Shown in pieces: positions 23,501 to 33,069 of a stretch of DNA of 64,000 bases. This stretch comes from Ifrita kowaldi (Eukaryota > Chordata > Aves > Passeriformes > Cinclosomatidae). A program made the translations under genes and the position numbers. Within the stretch, counting starts at the first letter, position 1; each line of letters starts with the position of its first letter. The notes below the pieces were generated by a model. That model was not told the origin of the DNA, did no database searches, and saw only the letters and a list, made by a program, of their open reading frames with translations. The DNA lies in assembly GCA_013398055.1 (NCBI GenBank), contig VZRS01008300.1, positions 68,623 to 132,622 on the forward strand, given 5' to 3'.

Positions 23501-26500
23501 ACCCCCCACCAGTATAAAAAAAATTGGGCATCATTCTTCCTGTTTTGTAATGTGTAATAGATGATGGTATTTCACTATATTGCAAAGTGCTCATGGAGTT
23601 TTATTACTTATGGAGCAGCTGGTAGCTCAGGGAGTTCTTTGGAAAATAAAATCGACTTAATGTCTTCGGAATTTATTATTGCATGGAAAAATTTCTGCCC
23701 ATGAAGAAGCATGGGCACGTGTGTGTCTGTGTTCTTTTTTCCTGTCTTGGGCAGAGGGGGTTGTTTACTTTAAATTTTTTTAGTAGTATGATAGCATGGG
23801 TGAAGTTATTCAGCAAGTGCAAAGTTAGTAAATGGAATTTCAGTACCTGTTGTTTGATAAATGATAACTTGAACGAGTATGCGTATTCTGGATTTGTAGG
23901 AATATATAGTATTTCACTTACACCAATGCTCAATACATGGTTATCCAGCATTCCAGAGCAGAAATAACAGGCTGGATTGGTGAGCTAGTCCAGCTGAATT
24001 TAATGATTGTGTTCAGGGTGATGCACTTCCGGAAGGCTGCTAGGGACTGAAAATTCTGCAGAGATTTTAGGTTGTATTCTTGATACTGTGATAATTAATG
24101 GCTGAATTACTGTTACTTACAGTTCTTCTGAGTTCCAAGCAGTACATGAGTTGCTTAACTTGATTGTAAAATAATTCAAGAGGACTGTATGGATGACTTT
24201 TAATAATATTTGAAGGCACATCTCAAAATTCATCCCTCATTTTAAGGCTTAAATTAAAATTTAAATGCTCTTGTTCTTTTTACTCTTTTGTAATGTCTAA
24301 GGGATACTTCCTACACCTGAAGGACTTGATGTTTTTTACTGTAGGTGCTGTTGGCAATAGATGCTCCCAGAAGACACAAGGTATCAGTACATGTCCTTGC
24401 AAGGGAAATGGATTCCTGTAAGTATTGTGCTGAATATAGTAATTAATCAATTCCTGTTCCATCAAGTCACAGATAGCCATGTTACATCATACAAATGCAC
24501 TGTAAGAAAAATTCAGCTTTGGAGATGACATTTTCAGAGGAAAAAGGTGCGGGTTTTTCTAGGTTTACTTCACATGGGTGCTGCAAATTTTTTGTTGATT
24601 TTTTTTAGACAAGTTCTTCAGCCATTCTGAAGTATATTGATAATAAAACAATATATCCTAAAATAGAACTTCTGTTTTCAACAAGATATTTTAAAACAAA
24701 CATAAAACTTTGTAATAGTCCTATAGGGGAAAAAACCCCCCAACCAACCCAAAATTAGGATTTGCAGTTATCAATCCAGTGTGGGGGTTTTTTTTGCCTG
24801 AGAAGCATTGAATGTCCCCAGTAGTATTGAAGCACCCTCAGACAAAATCCAAAACCTCTGGGAATGTCAAACATTTTATTTAAACTTAAGAAGGTCAACT
24901 TTTATTTAGGTTTTATTTTGAATTAATATAGATCAGTTGTGCATTCTAACTGCATTGTTCCATTTTAGAATGCAAGAAGGAAAAGGCTAGAAGTGTTTCT
25001 GGTTAATATGAATAAACTGAGAGGAGAAACTTCCAAGGTTTCGTTTGCAATCTTTCACCATTTTATACTGGACTTAAATTCCAACATGCATTTGTTTGCA
25101 AAATCAAAAATATTAAAGATTTGTCTGTAGTAGAGAGAGAAGCAGATACTGCATGCATGTCATGAAACTCTTCTGCCTCTGAAAGATCAACTTTTATGGT
25201 AGTGTAGAAATTGTAGCTTTGCAGCTGAGTAAGGAAGACCTGCTTCAAAGCATCTTTCCAATTTTCATGACTAGTAATTGCTAAATAGAAATAGTTGTAA
25301 AACTTTTCCTATCTGAAAAAAATCTTTTTAAAGTGTAGTATTGCCAGAGTAATTATTATTTGCTTGGAATGGTATCTTCCCAAGACAAGGGTGAGCATGC
25401 AAGACAACAAGTGGTTACGTACAAAAATTATAACAAGTCCTAAAACAACTCCCCAGTCCTAAATCTTTTAATCTGGCATTTGGCCTCTCTTATGCTGTGA
25501 AAAAATTGAGATTAGAAATGCAAAAAGAAGTTTTGGGGTAATTGGAGTAGGACATGCATTGAGACAGGCAGGGAATATTTGGGGTTGCTGTCTAGATTTT
25601 TGGTACCTGGAGTAACCTCTACACTTCTATAGGCATGTCCTTATCAAATGATGTGCTGTTCTTGCACTGCTCTTGGGTGTACCACTGGCATTTGCTACTG
25701 TTCTCAGAATTTGTACTGAGAAGTGGTTTCAAGTATTCATTGATCAACAGATTAGCAATTTTTATTTCTACATTCTCTTTATGTGTAAGTAAAATGAATA
25801 AAAGCCACTGCTTCAGCTCATGTTTTCAAATAAAATAATGGACAACCATGGAATATAAAAGCAAAATGTTTAGAAAACCTTATTTAGTGATACTTTAAAA
25901 TTAAAAACCTGTGCTTTATTTAGATGCCTGTCTTGTAAGAGAAAACAATTAATTATGTAAAAGATACTCATTAAATTATGGTCCCAAATTAATTTTGCTG
26001 ATGTTAAATAGGCCCTGTTGTTGGAGAATTTCCATGCCAAAATGATGTGAACCTGGCACCAGCACCACCACTACCACAGGTAAAAAGAAACAGCCCACAA
26101 AAAAATCCTAGCCTGCATTCTTAATCTAGAGGTTTAGTATCATTAAATACAAGTTTATAGGGAGAAACAGACTTCTGGAAATTCCTGCTGTCGTGGGGCT
26201 GATGTTTTAGCTCCTTCCTACATGCATTTTTGTCCTCACTAACAACAGTGATTTTTCCTGATTTTTCCTTTTATCAATTTGTCCAGTTACCTCTGTTCCT
26301 TTCAGGCCTCTGAAATGAAAGCTAATAGTAGTAAACTGCACTGAGTATTTGCACTATGGAGTGAATACAAATGATTAGTGTCTGAAAATACTGATTGTAT
26401 ATGATCAGATAAATCAGGTGTCAAGAGAAAGATGCATATGCATCGACAAATTTATCATCTTTGTTTAAAAAACCCAAACAACCCACCAACCCCAAAGCAA

Positions 26501-27341
26501 CAACAAAACCAACTACTTGGTCATTATCTCAAAGCCTAAAATATTAATGCACATTCCTGGCAATGTGTAACTTGCGGAGGAAACAATTTGGCAAATTCTG
26601 TTCATAAAAGTATTACAGATTTCACTGTGGTTAGATAGGACAGAACTGGGCCTTTAATGGGCCTTCAGTGAATTTTCTTGAAGGATGGCAGTGTTTGTCC
26701 CAATAGGTGATTAACTTTTCACAGTGTGGTACATCTGTATTCTTCATCAGACCTTACAGGTGAAATAATTGCCATGGGTAGAAATTTCTGTATGAATGGT
26801 ATGGGAATATATTCAGCCATTATGACTGAAATATTAAAAACTTACTTTGTTAGTACATCTAAAAGTAATAGTGTATGGAATACCTATTGTGGTTATGATC
26901 TTACTCTGATTTTCAAAGGACAGGTGGGGTGCTCTGTAGCAGAACTTGTAAATTAAATTATCAGCTCTGCATTTATTGGAGATCCTGACATTATTAGCAT
27001 TGCACTTACTGCATTATAGCTGTTTGAAATGACATAAATATAAAATGGATTATTTAATAAGAAACAACATTGTATTTTGGAGGTTCCCATAATAATGAAG
27101 TATGAATCACTAATATTGTAGAAAAGAGCAAGACAGGTATGTTTATATGTAGCTGGAGCAACAGTTTAAATGAAAAGCAAGGAATTTGTCACTTTTCTGA
27201 TCGAAGATACTGAGCAGACTTTCTCTTGCATGCGCTTCTTTGCAGCCAAGTGTGATTGAAAATATGACAGAATTCAAGCGCAGTCTGCCGCTCTTCCCGC
27301 TGGTGAAACCACATATCAATTTCATGGCTGCAAAACTGTGA
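2416..27341 (+). CDS. IDE: Insulin-degrading enzyme (insulysin), exons 12-25, 3' half of gene
   Basis: IDE is an M16A zinc metalloprotease that degrades insulin, glucagon, amylin and amyloid-beta in cytosol, peroxisomes, mitochondria and outside cells. Fourteen constitutive or alternative-15a exons plus exon 15b are visible. With 15a used, the coding parts sum to 1630 nt including the stop and give residues 478-1019 in human numbering, nearly identical to the human protein as I know it. The segment covers the end of domain 2, the linker (about 516-541), domain 3 and domain 4. Visible landmarks are cysteines 573, 590, 789, 812, 819, 904, 966 and 974, the substrate-binding Arg824 and Tyr831, the EKPPHY motif at 853-858, and a C-terminal Ala-Lys-Leu that fits a peroxisomal PTS1 signal. 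The inverted zinc motif and catalytic Glu are in the N-terminal half, left of the window. There are no frameshifts or internal stops. The identification is as firm as reading alone allows. Confidence 0.97.
2519..3496 (+). other. IDE: IDE intron 12 (GC-AG)
   Basis: Donor GCATGT and acceptor TCTAG. AT-rich, with no repeat or exon recognised. Confidence 0.88.
3497..3619 (+). CDS. IDE: IDE exon 13 (residues 512-552)
   Basis: 123 nt, exactly 41 codons, phase 0 at both ends. It starts KWQNADLNGKFKLP and ends YPALVK, with acceptor ATCTAG and donor GTAAAC. It encodes the flexible linker (about residues 516-541) that joins the two halves of the IDE clam-shell, and the start of domain 3. Substitutions against human are conservative (for example Thr to Met in the LPTKNE stretch, Ile to Val before the last Lys). 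Confidence 0.96.
3620..4235 (+). other. IDE: IDE intron 13
   Basis: GT-AG ends; no other feature seen. Confidence 0.85.
4236..4318 (+). CDS. IDE: IDE exon 14 (residues 553-579)
   Basis: 83 nt: 27 codons plus the first two bases (AG) of Ser580. It reads DTAMSKLWFKQDDKFFLPK and continues to NFEFF, including Cys573. Acceptor is ACAG, donor AG|GTATGC. The third base of Ser580 comes from either exon 15a (C) or exon 15b (T), and both restore serine. Confidence 0.96.
4437..4523 (+). repeat. Diverged short tandem repeat
   Basis: Three copies of an ATATGCAGTA...GAGTAGCA-like unit, spaced about 27-36 nt, shortly after exon 14. The last two share TTGAGTAGCA exactly. Confidence 0.6.
5671..5745 (-). mobile_element. 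CR1 LINE 3' end, reverse orientation
   Basis: Reads ATCATAGAATCATTTATGTT then GGAAGGGACCTTTAAAGG and TCCAATCCTCCTGCAAC, the reverse complement of a CR1 tail. Confidence 0.8.
8420..8564 (+). CDS. IDE: IDE exon 15a (residues 580-628)
   Basis: 145 nt: one base finishing Ser580 and 48 codons, starting [20 protein letters not shown] and ending NTIYGMY. Acceptor TTCCAG, donor GTAAGT (strong). It contains Cys590. This is the major isoform exon in mammals. It is related in sequence to the following exon 15b (shared DPLHCNM, LLKD, EY.YAA.L.GL.Y), so the two arose by exon duplication. Confidence 0.96.
8565..9083 (+). other. IDE: IDE intron between exons 15a and 15b
   Basis: 519 nt; donor GTAAGT, acceptor with a long T-rich tract. 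Short spacing between duplicated exons is typical of mutually exclusive pairs. No repeat recognised. Confidence 0.85.
9084..9228 (+). CDS. IDE: IDE alternative exon 15b
   Basis: 145 nt, same length and phases as exon 15a. It encodes RYIYADPLHCNMTYLFIRLL and continues to GIASGMNAIL. The acceptor has a long T-rich tract ending TTAG and the donor is GTAAGT. It matches the alternative human exon 15b, whose isoform is reported to be less active on insulin and amyloid-beta. The intact frame and strong splice sites argue that it is used here, not a relic. Transcript data are needed to know its share. Confidence 0.93.
9229..11163 (+). other. IDE: IDE intron 15b-16
   Basis: GT-AG ends, AT-rich; nothing else recognised. 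Confidence 0.85.
11164..11274 (+). CDS. IDE: IDE exon 16 (residues 629-665)
   Basis: 111 nt, 37 codons, phase 0 at both ends: LSVKGYNDKQHILLKKII onward to IIKEA. Acceptor CCATAG, donor GTAAGC. Domain 3. The human Pro in DKQPILL is His here. If entered from exon 14 directly the frame shifts and meets TAA at the fourth codon. Confidence 0.96.
11275..12553 (+). other. IDE: IDE intron 16
   Basis: GT-AG ends; nothing else recognised. Confidence 0.85.
12554..12674 (+). CDS. IDE: IDE exon 17 (residues 666-705)
   Basis: 121 nt: 40 codons plus the first base of Asp706. It reads [20 protein letters not shown] onward to KEALD and is essentially identical to the mammalian protein. Acceptor TTTAG, donor G|GTAATG. 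Domain 3. Confidence 0.96.
13229..13356 (+). mobile_element. CR1 LINE 3' end
   Basis: Shows the well-known CR1 tail: GAGCAATCAGCCTAATGGAA, then GTGTCCCTGCCCATGGCAGG, GATGATCTTTAAGGTCCC, and an ending CATTCTATGGTGATTCTATG. Confidence 0.9.
13939..13967 (+). repeat. Poly-pyrimidine (T-rich) tract
   Basis: Near-pure T run interrupted by CTTC. Not beside a splice acceptor of an exon I can see. Confidence 0.7.
14205..14296 (+). CDS. IDE: IDE exon 18 (residues 706-736)
   Basis: 92 nt: two bases finishing Asp706 and 30 codons, VTLPRLKAFIAQLLSRLHIE onward to NITKQ. Acceptor TTGTAG, donor GTTGGT (weaker than its neighbours). The human Pro in AFIPQLL is Ala here. Domain 3. Confidence 0.95.
14297..16615 (+). 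other. IDE: IDE intron 18
   Basis: GT-AG ends, AT-rich. Contains a 15-nt direct repeat (16368-16398) and otherwise nothing recognised. Confidence 0.85.
16368..16398 (+). repeat. 15-nt tandem direct repeat
   Basis: CTTAATTTAAACATT occurs twice, separated by one base. Confidence 0.8.
16616..16727 (+). CDS. IDE: IDE exon 19 (residues 737-773)
   Basis: 112 nt: 37 codons plus the first base of Arg774. It reads AALGIMQMVEDTLIEHAHTK onward to REVQLPD. Acceptor TCCAG, donor A|GTAAGT. It covers the end of domain 3 and the start of domain 4. Confidence 0.96.
16728..17785 (+). other. IDE: IDE intron 19
   Basis: GT-AG ends; no repeat or exon recognised. Confidence 0.85.
17786..17953 (+). CDS. IDE: IDE exon 20 (residues 774-829)
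   Basis: 168 nt: two bases finishing Arg774, 55 codons, and one base of Gly830. It begins GWFVYQQRNEVHNNCGIEIY and ends CFNTLRTQEQL. It includes Cys789, Cys812, Cys819 and the substrate-contacting Arg824. Human Lys826 is Gln here, two residues from Arg824. Acceptor TTTAG, donor G|GTGAGT. Domain 4. Confidence 0.96.
   Translation, partial: EVGLYINRGMKFITTVALKYITRQTCRALLRICFWSSFARLSRSRASILCAPRSS
18346..18412 (-). mobile_element. CR1 LINE 3' end, reverse orientation
   Basis: ATTCATAGAAGCACAGACTC, then TATGTTGGAAAAGACCTCTA and AGATCACTGAGTCCAACTG, the reverse complement of a CR1 tail. Confidence 0.85.
19161..19205 (+). repeat. 22-23-nt imperfect tandem duplication
   Basis: AAATCAAAGCGTTCAAATCA is followed at once by AAATCAAAATGTTCAAATCA. 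Confidence 0.7.
19530..20440 (+). mobile_element. Old degraded CR1 LINE body
   Basis: Three spaced blocks resemble the CR1 reverse-transcriptase region in order: AAATTATAGATCAGTCAGTT near 19538, AACCCATGGCACAGATACAA near 19944, and GCAGCAAAGAGAATTCAGGT near 20353. All are heavily mutated and no open frame survives. Borders are approximate; a repeat search would settle the extent and subfamily. Confidence 0.6.
20718..20990 (+). CDS. IDE: IDE exon 21 (residues 830-920)
   Basis: The largest exon here, 273 nt. It starts at Gly830/Tyr831 (YIVFSGPRRANGIQGLRF) and ends QQYNFDR plus one base of Asp921. Tyr831 helps bind substrate, and the EKPPHY motif (853-858) has been called SlyX-like. Two changes from human are visible in AFL-ITMEKSIEDM: Ile868 is Lys and Ser873 is Cys. 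The acceptor GCCAAG is preceded by only a moderate pyrimidine tract; the donor is G|GTAAGA. Confidence 0.96.
20991..22916 (+). other. IDE: IDE intron 21
   Basis: GT-AG ends; AT-rich with repeated TTAGTAATA-type motifs near 21480-21540. Nothing else recognised. Confidence 0.85.
22917..22978 (+). CDS. IDE: IDE exon 22 (residues 921-941)
   Basis: 62 nt: two bases of Asp921 and 20 codons, NIEVAYLKTLTKDDIIQFYK. Acceptor GTGCAG, donor GTAAGT. Short, but the frame and sequence match domain 4 of IDE exactly. Confidence 0.95.
22979..24344 (+). other. IDE: IDE intron 22
   Basis: GT-AG ends; no exon or clear repeat. Confidence 0.85.
24345..24417 (+). CDS. IDE: IDE exon 23 (residues 942-965)
   Basis: 73 nt: 24 codons plus the first base of Cys966. 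It reads VLLAIDAPRRHKVSVHVLAR then EMDS. Acceptor ACTGTAG, donor T|GTAAGT. The first two residues are Val-Leu where human has Glu-Met, so the change sits right at the exon junction. Confidence 0.94.
24418..26011 (+). other. IDE: IDE intron 23
   Basis: GT-AG ends; no exon or clear repeat. Confidence 0.85.
26012..26079 (+). CDS. IDE: IDE exon 24 (residues 966-988)
   Basis: 68 nt: two bases finishing Cys966 and 22 codons, PVVGEFPCQNDVNLAPAPPL then PQ. It includes Cys974. Acceptor AAATAG, donor GTAAAA. The proline-rich end differs slightly from human (DINLSQAPALPQ), a loop where variation is expected. Confidence 0.94.
26080..27245 (+). other. IDE: IDE intron 24
   Basis: GT-AG ends; contains an A/C-rich low-complexity stretch near 26468-26512. 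Nothing else recognised. Confidence 0.85.
27246..27341 (+). CDS. IDE: IDE exon 25, C-terminus and stop (residues 989-1019)
   Basis: 96 coding nt: 31 codons plus TGA at 27339-27341. It begins PSVIENMTEFKRSLPLFPL and ends in MAAKL. Acceptor TTTGCAG. The terminal Ala-Lys-Leu is a type 1 peroxisomal targeting signal of the S/A-K-L kind, as in mammals. Confidence 0.96.
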   Translation, partial: PSVIENMTEFKRSLPLFPLVKPHINFMAAKL

Positions 27342-28542
27342 AGAACCCCAATGGATGAAGAAATGCAAATGATCAGTACTGACATGGTTTCAGGGGACTT
27401 TGTGATGAACAAAATTAGTAAAGATCATTGGGGTAGATGGTTCTGTTCATTATGAAAGTCCCGAATTCCTTCTTGGTTCATTTGACATTAGCTGTGTGTT
27501 AGGGATAGAGAGTACATAAAAATCAGTTGTGGTCATGTGTCATTTATATTACAGACAACCTGTTAAAAACCAAAATCAACTGAAACAATAATAATAGAAA
27601 ACTTGTAGATGCAGTATATTTTTAAAATAACATATCCCTTCAGATTTTCATTTTGATGAAATAACCCTCCAGAGCAAACAAAGTTGCTTGAAATGTGCTT
27701 GTTACTCCTGAAAAACACTGTTTAGTATCCCAATAATTATCTTATTGGGAGTTGGAGGGGGTGAGATAAGTAAGTCCTTTTTGGGATGGGGTCAACAATT
27801 TTTCTTAAAAATAGAGACTTTCACATTTTTTTGAAGTGATGTGTTGAATGATACTTTTTTAATTGATCCTTAATGCAACCAACATATTTTCTATTTAAGT
27901 TTTATGACGACCAGTGGGGCTGAAAAAAAGGAAATTTGACAAAACAGTAATAGGTGAGAGAATTGTCTTAATGAGAGTAACGAAGATAAGGGCATGATTT
28001 TAATCTTTCTATACAAATTCGGGGACATTTTATATTAAAACTAGTAAAATGCTGGAAACACTTTATTAGTGCATCTTATTTTTGTTACCAAAAGTGTTGT
28101 CCCAGTCTCTTGATACTGTCAACATCCTGTTCAGTTTTTCAGCATTACTGTGAACTGTCCATTTGGTATATCAAATACTTTATTTGGTGTCATTTTTTGG
28201 TTTTAGTTGCATATATACTGATGGAGAACACAGTCCGTTTTGCCTCACCTGTTATGTTTGGTCTCAGTCCAGCAAAGCACTCAGTAGTGCAAATAACTTC
28301 AAACACACACTAGTTCTTTACTCAAGAACCAGGTCCATGTCAAATAGGGGCTCTCTAATGAATCAGATACGTCATTATTTTGATACATATATGGGTCCTT
28401 CTTGTCCTTCAGGAAGGTGTTTGGGACAGTGCAGTGCTGGGGTAGCCTGTGCTTCAGGTTACATCACAAAGGGTTTGCTCCTACTTCTTGGAAGAAGGCT
28501 GTGCAGAACTCAGAAGGATCAAGAACTATGCTGAAATAATGT

Positions 28543-28569
28543 TTATATATATATAGATATATATATATT
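28543..28569 (+). repeat. AT dinucleotide microsatellite
   Basis: TATATATATATAG then ATATATATATATT. A similar short AT run lies at about 29401-29415. Confidence 0.85.
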
Positions 28570-29066
28570 CCATAATGTAGTAAAATGATAAAACAATATA
28601 TGGTGTCTCGTCTTCACCAACTTAACTGACTTCTGCAGAGTGGTCTTGTGCTTGGGACAGCACCCAAACAGGAAAAGCCAAGGAGCATTAAATTCTCCTA
28701 CCTCTGGAGTTCATAAAAGAGATGGCACTTACTCAGACAGGAGTGAGTATGTAAAGCACTGAAGACATAAAATCAGTTCATCAGAGGTGTTAGTGAGAAT
28801 TTGCGTCTTACTAAAAGAACCTGAAAGTAATGCCCTGATGTGACAGGCATGTGTGTCAAACATCAGAATCCTGGTGTAGTCAATAGGGCTGTTCTGTGAT
28901 TGAATCGGTGTTGGTTCTTACACCAGCTCTGAGGCCAACTTAAATGAATGCTTGACAGGCAAGGGCCTTAAGTTGGGTTTATCTAAGAGTTTCTTCTAAC
29001 TGAATAAATATGGTGCATTTAAAAATTGTTTTAAAGGTTAAATGGTACGTGTTTCAATATCTGTTT

Positions 29067-29072
29067 AATAAA
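29067..29072 (+). terminator. Candidate IDE poly(A) signal
   Basis: AATAAA followed at about 10-25 nt by TTTGTGATGT-like GT-rich sequence, the usual layout of a vertebrate poly(A) site. It is one of four candidates in this stretch. Confidence 0.4.
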
Positions 29073-29881
29073 TTTGATGACAGTTTGTGATGTAACCTGT
29101 TGCCAGGGAAGGCCACTAGCATTTTTTTTAGCCTGATGAGGAGAAAAAAAAAATAAATACAGCCTAAACAAAACCAGTCAAGATGTCTCTGTTCACATTT
29201 TTCATGGATCCTTCACATGAGGCTTTTTGCCCTCTTGCATTTCACTTTTGTTTATAGTTTTCCTTTAGTAAAAGTATTTGTATTATATATAGTAAAAGTT
29301 TTGACAACATATTATAAAAATATATTTTTTGGGATTTAGTATTTAAACATACCACTCTTATGGTGAATACAATGAAATGGCTCCTATTGCGTGTAAAAAT
29401 AAATATATATATATTCATGGAAGTACTATCAACTCTAACAGATTATATAAATAAATTGGAATAGCAGTGTATCTAACACAAGCTCACAAATCATGTTTTC
29501 CAGAGGAAAAAATGTATAACTTCAAAGTTCTGTGACTGGATGTGGAAACCCATGTAGTTTTCCAACAACTCTTAATTGCTTTTAAGTGTTCTCCAGCATT
29601 TTACAGTTTCTGAGTTTGATATAGCAGTAAATTTTGATAAACTCAGGCATACTAATGGGTTCATTTTAATGGATCCAAAGCTGCAGTGTCTACAAGCAAT
29701 AAAGAACTACCTAGAATACACTGTAATTCAATTTTAGTGCTTGTTAATTAGTTTATGTAAGAAACCATAAATTATTATTACATAACTGTAATTTTTGCAA
29801 GTGCTATTTTAAGCAGTTGATGTGGAATTGGGTGCATGTGACACAGCCAGTATGACAGAGTGCTAGAGTTATTCTGTTTAC

Positions 29882-29887
29882 AATAAA
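29882..29887 (+). terminator. Candidate distal IDE poly(A) signal
   Basis: AATAAA in a T-rich context, followed about 15-40 nt later by GTTTGGAGTTC and T-rich sequence. It would give a 3' UTR of about 2.6 kb. Confidence 0.35.
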
Positions 29888-32800
29888 CAATCTGAATTTA
29901 ATGTTTGGAGTTCTTAATTTGTTTCATTTTAATTTTTGCATACTGGTAATGTTACATCTATCAGTCTGTGCATGTTTTTTATTAGACGTTAAATGTGATT
30001 TTCCGCTATCCAGTTGGACTAGTTAGGCCAAATAGCATTGCTGCAGAAGTGCTCCCAGGCACTTCTAGGGAAGTTTCAGAGGACTTCCCTGTGTGGCATC
30101 CCACACCTCTTAAGTAGATCCACCTCTGTTGCCCTCTAAGTGTATGAAAACTTAGTAACATAAAGGTAGAAATATTTGCACAAGACAGAATTTTAATTAT
30201 CAAATCTGAAACTGTAAATTTAGGGCATGGCTGCAGCCAGACTGAATCTTGCCTAGTGTAGCTTTACAGTGTTGCTTTTGAGAAATTACTTTCCCTGGTC
30301 GTTTTCTTTGTTCTATGCACACCAGAAGACTATGTTTCAAAAGGTTAGGAGTGTGTGATTATTAAAGTAGTAAATTATGTCAATTTTGACAGCATAAAGA
30401 GACAAGTCAGCAGGCCCTCCTGCTCCTCTGAGGGGGGCTCCTTGAAGTAAAGTATGACAGCAGTGTTAAAAGAGACAGGTCTTGTCCTTGGCATTGGGAA
30501 GAGTGGCTGGTACTCTCAGGGGAGAAAGAAAATGCCAACAGCCCACCTGGAAAATTGTGTGTCCCCAGCATCAGAGCTTTCTTCACTCCCAGTCATTAGG
30601 GATTGGTGTAAATCTTGACTCATTGACTTTACTGTCTTGCAAAAAAATCAAGTAATCCAAATCTACTTCAACTAATACTATTAGCTGTAAAAAAATGCTT
30701 GAGCTTTTTCAGATTATTGAAGCGTTTGGATGTGAGCAGCCCTTCTTGATAATGTGTTCCACAGTGTAATCATAGGATCTTGAGAAAGCATTACACACCT
30801 TTTTAACTTCATTTATTATCTAGCTCTTGTTTTAAAACAGGATCAGCAGAATTTTACCTTTTCTCTTCTACTTATCTGGTTAGTATGCTTTTACAGTAGG
30901 TCTGCTGTAAAATGAAAAATCATTATCTTCTACATTTTCAGACATTTTTCCCATGTTTTTTCAGTATGTGACCATTGAGCTGACATGGTCATCCACAGTG
31001 ACACCTGGGGCCTTCGCTTGAGCTCATACCTAATGTGATATTCAAATCCAGCTCTGAAATATTTTGTTTGCAAGTCAGTTTTTAATATTGTTGCTAATAC
31101 AAGGCACCTCTGGGTATTTTAAAGGCAGAAGAGATCAGAAAGTCAGGCCTCTTTTGTACCTTGTAATTTTAGAAAGAAGCCTGGCCTATGTAGATTCTGC
31201 TGAGAGGCTTTTATTTGAAAAATTTCTATTTACCATTCAAAGAATATAAGTTACAGTATGTGCTGTGGGTGGAATATAATAATAGTGGGTGAAATTTGAA
31301 TTGCAGTTCAAAGGAACAAAGTGTATAAGGCCAAAGGCCCAGCAGAACGTCACAATTAAATCAGCTTATTTGAACTCAAGCATCTAAACAGCATTTAAGA
31401 TTGAAAATACTTACGGCTTTCTAAATTAACATTTCTAAGCCCAAATGCAGCATTAAAGGATGTAGACACCACACTGATGAGCATTTGCCACTGTTAATTT
31501 TTAAGATTCTGTCTTTAATGGTGCAGGTTTCCCAGTTAAATTCCTTGACTGTGCAATGAATGAGGGAAGATACAAGTGCAAGGAAATGACCAGGCTTAGC
31601 CAATGGGAAACTCCAGTGAGAGGCATCCACGTTTAAGTCTTACATATTTCTGAGTATATGCCACCACTTTACTGGGTGTTAGATGTGCTTCCTTCTGTGT
31701 CAGATTTCTGTTACAGATTTTCACTGTCTGCTCAGCTTCCTTTTCAAAAAGGGAAGCAAGGAATTGTGGTACTTGTCCAGTGACTACCAAAAGCATGTAA
31801 AATTCCACTGGAGCAGCAGCTGGAACTCAGGACCCTTTCCAGCCCTCCTCTCCAGCCATACACAGAACTGAGTGTCCTGTGGTATGTGTGGGCTCAAACA
31901 CAAATCTGCTCTTCTGGGGAACACTTAAAAAATCAGCACAGGTTCCACAGAAGGGAATGAGGCGGTCCTCAGCCTACATTAGTAACCTGGAAAGTGGGAA
32001 GAACAGGCTAGGGAAGATTCTAATATCAAATGGAAATGAGGTTGATGTTTTGGTAACTTCAACTAACCACTGTGTCATGACATAGAAGAGCATATTTTTT
32101 ATATGGAGTCTGTTGTAAAGGACGGACTTGGGTGATGGGAGAGAGAGAGAAGAGCTATTTGTGAATTCCAGGCAGATGTAGGAGACCAATTATAATGCAT
32201 TTTACATGGTTAAGGCTGAGTCACTTCAGAGCATGTGCAAAAATGGTATTTTGGGGTACTGAATGTGGAAAATCTGCGTGTGCAAAATGTCAGTGAAAAC
32301 TGAGGCAGCACTTTGAAGACGTAAATTTTAGATGTGATGGCTTTTAGTGAGATACCTTTAAAATTTCCTGAATAGTTTTAAAAATGGTGCACTTGACAAG
32401 GCAATGTTGGAACTAGTTTAAACCACCAGAAATACATACACATTTCACAGTAATAGTGCTCAAAAATGGCTCACTTGGTCTTTCTTAAACTTTCCAACTG
32501 GCTTTGGAATGAGGCAAGGTTAGCAGGACAGGTTTCAGCCCAAAAGATTATTTGTGCATCTATGTGAAAGCCAGGGAAGTTCACAAGCTTAGTGCCCATC
32601 AGTGCGCTGGAGTCAGTCGGCTGTCAAACAGTTCAACACCTCCTCACTTTATGCTGTTGTCGTTACAGTAACTTTCAGCCTGATAATACTTGTGCATTCC
32701 AAGCCTTCTGCAGGGCCAGAGGAATAGAAGTGTTTTTTACAACCAATTTCTTAAAACCCATTACTCCAAGTGAAGTTATTTGTTTTGACTGGGAGATACC

Positions 32801-33069
32801 CGTATCATTCACTGGCACATACCTGTTAAGGGGAAAGTTTGAAGAGTCTGGAAAAAAATCTATGCAAATAATTCTGTTCACAGATTTGATTAATACTTAT
32901 TTCCAGGTAAGATTGTAGGAAGAGAAAGTAATAGTGACAATTCTGCAGAATTAACTGTATTTTAGGAACACAGGAATCTGTATGTATAACTGGATCTGTC
33001 ATCTCCACAAGCTGATTGTTTAGTTCTGCTACTCTGTGTGTCACCTTCAAAGGCAGAGACAGCTGCTGT

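Larger units (their letters stand above)
27342..29090 (+). other. IDE: IDE 3' UTR (end position inferred)
   Basis: Begins directly after the stop. AATAAA hexamers on the + strand lie at 29003-29008 and 29067-29072. The second is followed within about 25 nt by a GT-rich stretch, so cleavage near 29090 is plausible. Further AATAAA copies at 29698-29703 and 29882-29887 allow longer forms. It also holds an AT microsatellite at 28543-28569. Transcript ends cannot be set from sequence alone. Confidence 0.45.

Noticed and set aside
23683..23967. Overlapping + and - open frames in IDE intron 22
   Set aside because: The + frame has a stretch NDNLNEYAYSG that resembles the SLNEYAYA of exon 15a, but only over a few residues, with no splice sites or surrounding similarity. 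Judged coincidence.
24730..24780. C-rich/A-rich stretch as a possible LTR or SINE piece
   Set aside because: Low-complexity sequence without any recognisable element structure.
28163..28534. 123-codon open frame on + after the IDE stop
   Set aside because: Lies in the presumed IDE 3' UTR, matches nothing known, and overlaps another frame of similar quality.
32592..32918. 108-codon open frame on + in the intergenic gap
   Set aside because: No recognisable family, no intron-exon support and ordinary AT content; about what chance gives over 20 kb.
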